Of a stretch of 6,273 bases of DNA, positions 1-5,187 are shown in pieces. The position numbers were made by a program, and so were the translations under genes. The stretch covers positions 1 through 6,273 of the forward strand of contig JAFTLM010000282.1 in assembly GCA_017455945.1 (NCBI GenBank), in the 5' to 3' direction. Within the stretch, counting starts at the first letter, position 1. The number at the start of each line of letters is the position of its first letter. The stretch is from Clostridia bacterium. GTDB lineage: Bacteria; Bacillota; Clostridia; Oscillospirales; CAG-272. The notes below the pieces were generated by a model. It was given only the letters and a program-made list of their open reading frames with translations, made no database searches and was not told the DNA's origin.

Positions 1-2
1 AG

Positions 3-857
3 CCCATCGCATTTGAAAACGCAAAATGGGCTTACACAGTTGGCGCTGCCATCGCTCTCAAAAAAGGCTGCACAAAAGCTGCTGACGCCGCTGCCGCTCT
101 CGGTATCGGTCTTCAGGCATTCTGCATTCCCGGTTCCGTTGCTGAAAACCGTAAGGTTGGTCTCGGCCACGGTAACCTCGGCTCCATGCTTCTTTCTGAA
201 GAGACAGAGTGCTTCTGCTTCCTCGCAGGTCACGAGTCCTTCGCGGATGCATAGGGCGCAATCAAAATCGCTCTTAACGCTAATAAGTTAAGAGTTAAGC
301 CCCTCCGCGTTATCCTTAACGGTCTCGGTAAGGACGCCGCTTACATCATCTCCAGAATCAACGGCTTCACATACGTAGAGACAAAGTTTGATCCCTACAC
401 GGAGGAAGTTAAGGTTATCTCCGAGAAGGCGTTCTCTACAGGCGACAGAGCTAAGGTTAAGTGCTACGGCTCTGACAGCGTTCCCGAAGGCGTTGCTATC
501 ATGAGACTTGAAAACGTTGGCGTTTCTATCACAGGTAACTCCACTAACCCCACTCGCTTCCAGCACCCCGTTGCGGGAACATATAAGAAGTGGGCTATCG
601 AGAACGGCGTTAAGTACTTCTCGGTTGCATCGGGCGGCGGTACAGGACGTACACTTCACCCCGATAACATGGCAGCAGGCCCCGCTTCCTACGGTATGAC
701 AGATACAATGGGACGTATGCACGGCGACGCACAGTTCGCAGGCTCGTCCTCGGTTCCCGCTCACGTAGAGATGATGGGACTTATCGGCGCAGGTAACAAC
801 CCCATGGTTGGTATGACCGTTGCTTGCGCTGTTGCTATCGAAGAGGCAGCGAAGTAA
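3..857 (+). pseudogene. GGGtGRT-family protein, 5'-truncated by window, interrupted by in-frame TAG
   Basis: Reading from base 3 gives one continuous protein-like frame to a TAA at 855-857, broken only by TAG at 252-254. The name-giving GGGTGR motif lies at 633-650, followed by TLHPDNMAAGPASYGMTDTMG and an SSVPAHVEMMGLIG block, which I recognise as the GGGtGRT protein family of anaerobic bacteria. Its biochemical role is not established to my knowledge; I recall it sitting near iron-sulfur scaffold (NifU-like) genes, but no such neighbour is visible here. About 284 codons are present and the N-terminus lies outside the window. Codons are strongly biased (GTT, CTC, ATC, GGC), as in highly expressed genes and unlike the genes that follow. 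Both sides of the TAG are well conserved in style (AGHESFADA, then GAIKIALNANK), there is no frameshift, and the first ATG after it is only at 501. The amber is therefore a recent nonsense mutation, a base error, or a recoded codon. Family call confident; functional state uncertain. Confidence 0.8.
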
Positions 858-891
858 TTGGCTTCTCGGCTGATTTAACTTAAAAAAACAA

Positions 892-939
892 TTAGACACA
901 TCATTTTGGGTTTTCCCTTGTGATGTGTCTAACTTTTTT
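892..939 (+). terminator. Rho-independent terminator after the GGGtGRT gene
   Basis: A perfect 12-bp inverted repeat, TTAGACACATCA at 892-903 and TGATGTGTCTAA at 921-932, encloses a 17-base loop that can itself pair (GGG 908-910 with CCC 915-917 around TTTT). A C and six Ts follow at 934-939, and an A-run precedes it at 883-889, so it could also work on the minus strand. It lies 34 bases after the TAA of the upstream gene. The T-run touches the AAGGAG of the recombinase gene, so it can also act as a barrier or attenuator for that gene. Confidence 0.85.
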
Positions 940-945
940 AAGGAG
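940..945 (+). promoter_or_regulatory. Ribosome binding site of the recombinase gene
   Basis: AAGGAG lies directly after the terminator T-run. It is 4 bases before the ATG at 950 and 10 bases before the ATG at 956, so either could be used. It rules out the GTG at 920 and ATG at 923, which lie at or inside the right arm of the terminator hairpin with no ribosome binding site. I saw no convincing promoter between 858 and 940. Confidence 0.7.
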
Positions 946-949
946 AAAA

Positions 950-1900
950 ATGTGTATGCGAAAGTTGAATTTATTGAACACTAACACCATTACTTTTGAG
1001 GAAGGATGCGACCTTTATTTGCTGAATTGCAAACAACGAAATCTGCGAGAGGGAACGATAAACCATTACAGACAAAGTTACACCCAATTTGAAAAATTCT
1101 TTGATATGGAAATGCCAGTAGATAGGTTCAATCAAGCACTCTATAACAGCTACGTTGTGTACCTGCGTGAAACTCTGAATAACGACATCAGTATCAACAG
1201 CTATCTGCGCGATTTGATAACCACTTTGCATTTTCTCATGCGAGAGGGATATATTACACCCTTTGAAATGAAATCAATCAAGACCGACAAAAGCACGATA
1301 CAAACCTATACGGAAACCGAATTGCGGCAACTGCTCCAGAAGCCAAACATAAGGCGGTGCAGTTTTACTGAATATCAATGCTGGGTAATAACAAATTTCC
1401 TTTTGAGTACAGCCGTAAGACAGCGCAGTTTAATGCACATACGGATTTGCGATATTGATTTTGATAATGCGGTTGTAAACGTAACGGTGACAAAGAACCG
1501 CAAACCGCTTATTATCCCTCTGAACGCAACAATGGTTGCAATCCTAAAGGAGTTCTTGAAATACAGACAGTCCAAAAGCCCAGACGATTGGCTGTTCTGT
1601 AACGCATACGGACAACAGCTTGTCAAAAGCACTTGCTATCACGCGCTTTACTGCTACAATAAGTCGAGAGGGGTCGTAACAACTGGCATACACAGATACA
1701 GACATACCTTTGCAAAACAATGGATTTTAAGCGGCGGCAACGTGGTGGCACTTTCAAGGCTCTTGGGTCATAGCAGTCTGAACATTACGCAGAATTATAT
1801 CAACCTGCTTGTAAGCGACTTGACAAAGGAAGTCGAAGAGATAAACCTGCTGGATAAATTCAGCCCACATACAAAAATAACAATGCCCAAACGACATTGA
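950..1900 (+). CDS. Tyrosine-type site-specific recombinase/integrase
   Basis: This 316-residue protein has the normal two-domain layout: an N-terminal SAM-like core-binding domain (about residues 14-108) and a C-terminal catalytic domain (about 120-300). All catalytic residues of the family are visible: Arg157 (in STAVRQRS), Lys182 (in VTKNRKP, the beta-hairpin lysine), His248 and Arg251 (HRYR), Gly273-His274 (LLGHSS) and the nucleophile Tyr283 (ITQNYINL). It should therefore be an active enzyme that cuts and rejoins DNA through a 3'-phosphotyrosine link. The start is set by AAGGAG at 940-945; ATG 956 would shorten it by two residues. It ends in TGA and converges on the WYL gene. Its mixed codon use differs from the biased upstream gene, consistent with transfer. 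It may be the integrase of an island starting here, or a recombinase that rearranges hsdS; no partner site is visible to choose. Family call is secure, biological role is inference. Confidence 0.92.
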   Translation: MCMRKLNLLNTNTITFEEGCDLYLLNCKQRNLREGTINHYRQSYTQFEKFFDMEMPVDRFNQALYNSYVVYLRETLNNDISINSYLRDLITTLHFLMREGYITPFEMKSIKTDKSTIQTYTETELRQLLQKPNIRRCSFTEYQCWVITNFLLSTAVRQRSLMHIRICDIDFDNAVVNVTVTKNRKPLIIPLNATMVAILKEFLKYRQSKSPDDWLFCNAYGQQLVKSTCYHALYCYNKSRGVVTTGIHRYRHTFAKQWILSGGNVVALSRLLGHSSLNITQNYINLLVSDLTKEVEEINLLDKFSPHTKITMPKRH

Positions 1901-1905
1901 TGTAA

Positions 1906-1937
1906 CTTTCATACATCTTTTTAACATCTTTCATACA
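1906..1937. repeat. Short direct repeats downstream of the recombinase gene
   Basis: CTTTCATACA occurs exactly at 1906-1915 and 1928-1937 (22-base period), and ACATCTTT at 1913-1920 and 1924-1931 (11-base period, about one helical turn). A related TTTTAACA element occurs twice nearby, around 1918-1926 and 1951-1958. Such helically phased short repeats beside a tyrosine recombinase gene can be arm-type binding sites. The region is AT-rich, so chance cannot be excluded. Confidence 0.4.
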
Positions 1938-1972
1938 ACTTCAATGAAACTTTTAACAAGATACATACAAGA

Positions 1973-2008
1973 AAACAGCAATCCAAAAGCGGACTGCTGT
2001 TTCTTTTT
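1973..2008. terminator. Bidirectional terminator between recombinase and WYL genes
   Basis: The arms AAACAGCAATCC (1973-1984) and GGACTGCTGTTT (1991-2002) pair around the 6-base loop AAAAGC, with one A-C mismatch on the plus strand that becomes a G-U pair on the minus strand. On the plus strand the tail is C plus five Ts (2004-2008); on the minus strand the hairpin ends in four Us and then CUUG. It therefore can end both convergent transcripts. The plus-strand T-run overlaps the stop codon of the WYL gene (2007-2009). Confidence 0.85.
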
Positions 2009-3131
2009 ATTGGTATTTTGTTCTGATTTTATCTATGTAATCAACAAATTTTTGCACAACTTCGGGCGGCGAGGTTAAAACAGCACCTTTGCCAAGACCT
2101 AAAAGCCAGCCGTAAAACTGCGGACTTGTATTTACTTGTGTCGTAACAGTACAGTAATTTTTGCCGTTGTCAATTTCTTTGCCGTAGATTACGTTGCGGT
2201 CATTGCCGAAGCGGTCAATCATTGTATCTAATAAGTCTGGAACAAAGCGGATTGTGACGCGCTCTGTTTTTCCACGATACATAGAAAAGGTTTGACGCAG
2301 GTATTCTTTTATGTCAACGTCATTAAAATGCTCTGCGCCCTCGCGCGGCTCACCCGAGAGGGTAACGCTTCTCATTCGGTCAACGCGATACTGCTTTTCC
2401 TGTTTCCCATTAAAGCCTACAAGATAATAGTTTCCGTTGTCAATTACAAGATAATAGGGGCTGACAGTAGTTTTTTTGTTTTTACGGCGCGGCTTTTGCG
2501 ATTTAACATCGTCAATCTCATAGTGCAGATATTCAAAGCTGACCTTTTCTGGAACGTGCGGCTGTCCGTCAATCTCCTTGCTTATGGCATCCGAAAGCAC
2601 ACTAATACTGTTGAGAATTTCTTTGTTATTGGCGCGCGTTCTGTCAATAAGCGTTACGTCGTGCTTTATTCTCTTGGCTTGCTCTTCGGTAGCCAAATTG
2701 CAGATAGCATCAACAAGCATATTGGCACGGGATTTGTCAAGAAACCTTGCGGAATAGACACATTCAGCCAATAGCCGAAGGTCGTAAAAATCAAAGTCGC
2801 GGCGGCTCACATAAAACCCTTGTTTGCTTTTGGCACACTTGATAACCTTTTCTTCTTCGTCGTCAAGGAGTATTTCTTCCGCTTCTTCAAGTGTAATGCC
2901 TTCAGCACTTGCAAGAAGAGCTTTGTTTATTTCTTGAATGTCTCTGTAAATTGAACGGCGATCAGCCGAAATATTAAAGTCAGCACCTATATCATTTGCA
3001 ATCTTTTCACCCGAAACGAAATGATTTTCATCTGTATTCTTTAACAAATATTGATAAACCAAAAACGGCTTCATCTTCTGGTTCTGTTTGCGCCCGCAAT
3101 TTTCATTGTGTTTACCTTTTTGTGGAGACAT
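2007..3131 (-). CDS. WYL-domain transcriptional regulator (HTH-WYL-WCX)
   Basis: This 374-residue protein is predicted to bind DNA and sense a ligand, possibly nucleic acid, in the cytoplasm. Residues 21-70 form a winged-helix domain ending in SADRRSIYRDIQEINKAL, the typical recognition helix region of the family. Residues about 195-262 form the WYL domain, with PYYLVIDNGNYYLVGF at 225-240 (Tyr replaces the Trp of the name) and YRVDRM at 248-253. Residues about 289-372 match the WCX C-terminal extension (RVTIRF, then WLLGLG). The reading frame extends to 3197, but ATG 3131 is chosen because AAAGGTGG (3139-3146) lies 7 bases upstream and a promoter lies at 3157-3185, downstream of the 3197 start. 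It is divergent from hsdM and shares its control region, which suggests that it controls itself and the R-M operon. WYL proteins such as BrxR and CapW control phage-defence genes. Whether it represses or activates is not visible. Confidence 0.92.
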   Translation of the reverse strand: MSPQKGKHNENCGRKQNQKMKPFLVYQYLLKNTDENHFVSGEKIANDIGADFNISADRRSIYRDIQEINKALLASAEGITLEEAEEILLDDEEEKVIKCAKSKQGFYVSRRDFDFYDLRLLAECVYSARFLDKSRANMLVDAICNLATEEQAKRIKHDVTLIDRTRANNKEILNSISVLSDAISKEIDGQPHVPEKVSFEYLHYEIDDVKSQKPRRKNKKTTVSPYYLVIDNGNYYLVGFNGKQEKQYRVDRMRSVTLSGEPREGAEHFNDVDIKEYLRQTFSMYRGKTERVTIRFVPDLLDTMIDRFGNDRNVIYGKEIDNGKNYCTVTTQVNTSPQFYGWLLGLGKGAVLTSPPEVVQKFVDYIDKIRTKYQ

Positions 3132-3138
3132 TGGAACA

Positions 3139-3146
3139 CCACCTTT
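3139..3146 (-). promoter_or_regulatory. Ribosome binding site of the WYL gene
   Basis: The minus strand reads AAAGGTGG, 7 bases before the ATG at 3131. This decides the start: residues encoded upstream of 3131 in the same frame lie in the leader and the promoter. Confidence 0.8.
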
Positions 3147-3156
3147 CAACAACGTC

Positions 3157-3185
3157 ATTATAACATTTTGAAGTGCATTTTTCAA
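3157..3185 (-). promoter_or_regulatory. Promoter of the WYL gene
   Basis: On the minus strand TTGAAA (3185-3180) is followed after exactly 17 bases by a perfect TATAAT (3162-3157). Transcription would start near 3150, giving a leader of roughly 20 bases with the ribosome binding site inside it. The -35 box lies inside the left arm of the 12-bp inverted repeat. Confidence 0.85.
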
Positions 3186-3232
3186 TAGAAAAACCATATT
3201 TTAGCCATTTCAAGCTATTATCTATTGAAAAA
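3178..3232. repeat. Perfect 12-bp inverted repeat over both -35 boxes; likely operator
   Basis: TTTTTCAATAGA at 3178-3189 is the exact reverse complement of TCTATTGAAAAA at 3221-3232, with a 31-base spacer and a centre-to-centre distance of 43 bases, about four helical turns. Each arm contains the TTGAAA -35 box of one divergent promoter, read outward. The match is six bases longer than the shared -35 hexamer, so it is not explained by promoter consensus alone. It is the natural candidate binding site for the adjacent WYL regulator. The function is inference. Confidence 0.65.
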
Positions 3233-3253
3233 ATTTGTGGTTTGTGCTATAAT
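3225..3253 (+). promoter_or_regulatory. Promoter of the hsdM operon
   Basis: TTGAAA (3225-3230), a 17-base spacer and a perfect TATAAT (3248-3253), preceded by an extended -10 TG at 3245-3246 (TGCTATAAT). Transcription would start near 3260. The leader of about 39 bases holds GGAGG at 3286-3290, 8 bases before the hsdM ATG. This is a near-consensus promoter, so without a repressor the operon should be strongly transcribed. Confidence 0.88.
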
Positions 3254-3298
3254 TTAATTTGAATAATTGTAAATTTCAAAAAATCGGAGGTATTAACT

Positions 3299-4858
3299 AT
3301 GGCTGACAACAGAAAAGAACAGGAAAGAGCCGAGCTTCACCGTGCCATTTGGGCGATTGCGGATGATTTGCGCGGAGCTGTAGACGGCTGGGATTTTAAG
3401 AGCTACGTTCTGGGAGCAATGTTCTATCGTTATATCTCCGAAAACTTTGCGGCGTATATCAATGAAGGTGAAATCGAAGCGGGTGACCTTGATTTTGATT
3501 ATACAAAAATGGCTGATGAAGATGCTGAAGAAGCGCGCGAGGGACTTATAGAATCAAAGGGCTTCTTTATTCGCCCCAGCGAATTGTTCTGCAACGTAAG
3601 AGCAAAGGCGGCAAATGACGAGAACTTGAACGAAACCTTAGAGAGGGTCTTTGCCAATATTGAGGACAGCGCAAAGGGCAGTGATGCGGAAGATAACTTT
3701 GCAGGTCTGTTTGATGACTTTGACGTGAACAGTAATAAGCTGGGCGGCACAGTTGCCAAGAGAAACGAAAGACTTGTCAAAATTCTTAACGGTGTTGCCG
3801 AAATGAAGCTTGAATATAAGGACAATGCCATTGATGCTTTTGGTGATGCTTATGAGTATCTGATGACAATGTATGCATCTAACGCAGGCAAATCGGGCGG
3901 CGAGTTCTTCACGCCCTCTGACGTTTCAGAGCTTCTTACCAGACTTGGGACAGTAGGCAAGACCGAAGTTAATAAAGTCTATGACCCTGCTTGCGGCTCT
4001 GGCTCTTTGCTTCTTAAAGCCCAAAGCGTTCTTGGTAAAGATGCCGTCCGTCAAGGCTTTTACGGACAGGAAATCAATATCACCACATACAACCTTTGCC
4101 GAATCAATATGTTCTTGCACGACGTAGGTTTTGATAAGTTTGATATTGCTTGTGAAGATACGCTTCTTAACCCTGCTCATTGGGATGATGAACCCTTTGA
4201 ACTTATTGTTTCAAATCCCCCTTACTCTATCAAGTGGGTGGGTGATGATAACCCTCTGCTTATCAATGACCCGCGCTTCTCACCTGCAGGCGTTCTTGCA
4301 CCAAAGGGAAAAGCCGATTTTGCTTTTGTTATGCACGCGCTTTCTTGGCTTGCGCCAAACGGAACGGCGGCTATTGTTACGTTCCCAGGAATTATGTATC
4401 GCGGCGGCGCGGAACAAAAAATAAGAAAATATCTGGTTGATAATAACTTTGTTGATTGTGTTATCCAGCTTCCCGATAACCTTTTCTACGGTACGTCTAT
4501 CGCTACCTGCATTATGGTTTTGAAAAAGGGCAAAAAGGATAACAGCACACTATTTATTGATGCTACAAACGAATGTATCAAGGTTACAAACAACAATAAG
4601 CTCACCCCCGAAAACCTTGACAATATCGTGGCTGAATACACCAGCCGCGAGGACAAGGCGCACTTTGCGCGTTTGGTTTCCTATGATGAGATAAGAGAGA
4701 ATGAATATAACCTCTCTGTCAGTACTTATGTTGAAGCCGAGGACACAAGAGAGGTCATTGACATTGTGGCTCTGAATGCAGAGATTACGGAGATTGTCGC
4801 AAAAGAGCAAGTTTTGCGTGATGAGATTGAAAGAATTATTGCCGAGATTGAAAAATAA
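3299..4858 (+). CDS. hsdM: Type I restriction-modification methyltransferase subunit HsdM (type IC, EcoR124-like)
   Basis: HsdM transfers a methyl group from S-adenosylmethionine to adenine N6; two copies assemble with one HsdS to form the methyltransferase, and HsdR joins for restriction. The 519-residue length matches the EcoR124I family (about 520). The N-terminal helical domain (about 10-170) contains AELHRAIWAIADDLRG and WDFKSYVLGAMFYRYISENF, which I recall as type IC-like. The catalytic domain has GEFFTPSDVSELL at 201-213, SAM-binding motif I DPACGSGS at 229-236, and the catalytic NPPY at 306-309. The C-terminal part (about 484-519) is a charged helix suited to contact HsdS. No key residue is missing. 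GGAGG at 3286-3290 fixes the start. It is the first gene of the operon, with 18 bases to the next gene and no terminator between. It ends in TAA. The hsdR gene is not in the window. Confidence 0.96.
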   Translation: MADNRKEQERAELHRAIWAIADDLRGAVDGWDFKSYVLGAMFYRYISENFAAYINEGEIEAGDLDFDYTKMADEDAEEAREGLIESKGFFIRPSELFCNVRAKAANDENLNETLERVFANIEDSAKGSDAEDNFAGLFDDFDVNSNKLGGTVAKRNERLVKILNGVAEMKLEYKDNAIDAFGDAYEYLMTMYASNAGKSGGEFFTPSDVSELLTRLGTVGKTEVNKVYDPACGSGSLLLKAQSVLGKDAVRQGFYGQEINITTYNLCRINMFLHDVGFDKFDIACEDTLLNPAHWDDEPFELIVSNPPYSIKWVGDDNPLLINDPRFSPAGVLAPKGKADFAFVMHALSWLAPNGTAAIVTFPGIMYRGGAEQKIRKYLVDNNFVDCVIQLPDNLFYGTSIATCIMVLKKGKKDNSTLFIDATNECIKVTNNNKLTPENLDNIVAEYTSREDKAHFARLVSYDEIRENEYNLSVSTYVEAEDTREVIDIVALNAEITEIVAKEQVLRDEIERIIAEIEK

Positions 4859-4876
4859 TTTTTAAGGTGAAACAAT

Positions 4877-5176
4877 ATGAATTTGAAAAATTATAAAATT
4901 CCAGATGTAGTAACAGGCTCTCTATTACCAAATGAATTCTATAAAAACGAAAGAGAGGAAGAGAGATATGATAAAGAGGTGGAAAGAGAAGAACAGCAGA
5001 TAGCTTTGTTGCGAGAACAAAATGAATTGTTGCAAGAGCAAAACCGAGCGTTAAAAGAAGCAAATGACGCAAGTAATAAGGAATTAAAGAGAAGCAAATG
5101 CTTGAATTACATTACGGCAACAATTGCATTTCTTACATTAGTTGCTACTATTTTAATGCCGTTGTTGGTGAAATAA
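4877..5176 (+). CDS. Small leucine-zipper, tail-anchored membrane protein of unknown function
   Basis: I do not recognise this 99-residue protein. It is a real gene by context: AAGGTG at 4864-4869 lies 7 bases before the ATG, it starts 18 bases after hsdM and stops 11 bases before hsdS, on the same strand. Residues 20-41 are very rich in Glu, Arg and Lys. Residues 35-63 form a regular heptad pattern with Val35, Ile42, Asn49, Asn56 and Asn63 at one core position and Leu45, Leu52 and Leu59 at the other, as in parallel dimeric zippers. KRSK at 71-74 precedes a hydrophobic segment of about 22 residues (76-98), after which only Lys99 remains. By the positive-inside rule the coiled coil should face the cytoplasm, with the C-terminus as a tail anchor. 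No signal peptide or catalytic motif is seen. Codon use is more AT-rich than in hsdM. It may tether the R-M complex or a partner to the membrane; this is only inference. Confidence 0.8.
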   Translation: MNLKNYKIPDVVTGSLLPNEFYKNEREEERYDKEVEREEQQIALLREQNELLQEQNRALKEANDASNKELKRSKCLNYITATIAFLTLVATILMPLLVK

Positions 5177-5187
5177 AGGGATAAAAA

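Noticed and set aside
13..291. Short plus-strand frame at the window start
   Set aside because: It overlaps the GGGtGRT frame out of phase and its product is low-complexity Ser/Leu/Pro-rich; the other frame carries recognisable family sequence.
288..899. Long open frame on the minus strand opposite the GGGtGRT gene
   Set aside because: It is a shadow of the strongly codon-biased plus-strand gene, has no family-like sequence or ribosome binding site, and starts within the terminator hairpin.
920..949. Upstream GTG/ATG starts for the recombinase
   Set aside because: They sit at or in the terminator hairpin without a ribosome binding site, while AAGGAG at 940-945 serves ATG 950 or 956.
2292..2774. 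160-codon plus-strand frame opposite the WYL gene
   Set aside because: It lies inside the well-supported WYL gene, has no ribosome binding site and no recognisable domain.
3208..3280. Further dyads TTTCAA-N11-TTGAAA (3208-3230) and TTTGAA-N11-TTCAAA (3258-3280), and the TTTGTG direct repeat (3234-3246)
   Set aside because: They are short, in AT-rich sequence, and the first is not mirrored at the WYL promoter, so they are less convincing than the 12-bp inverted repeat.
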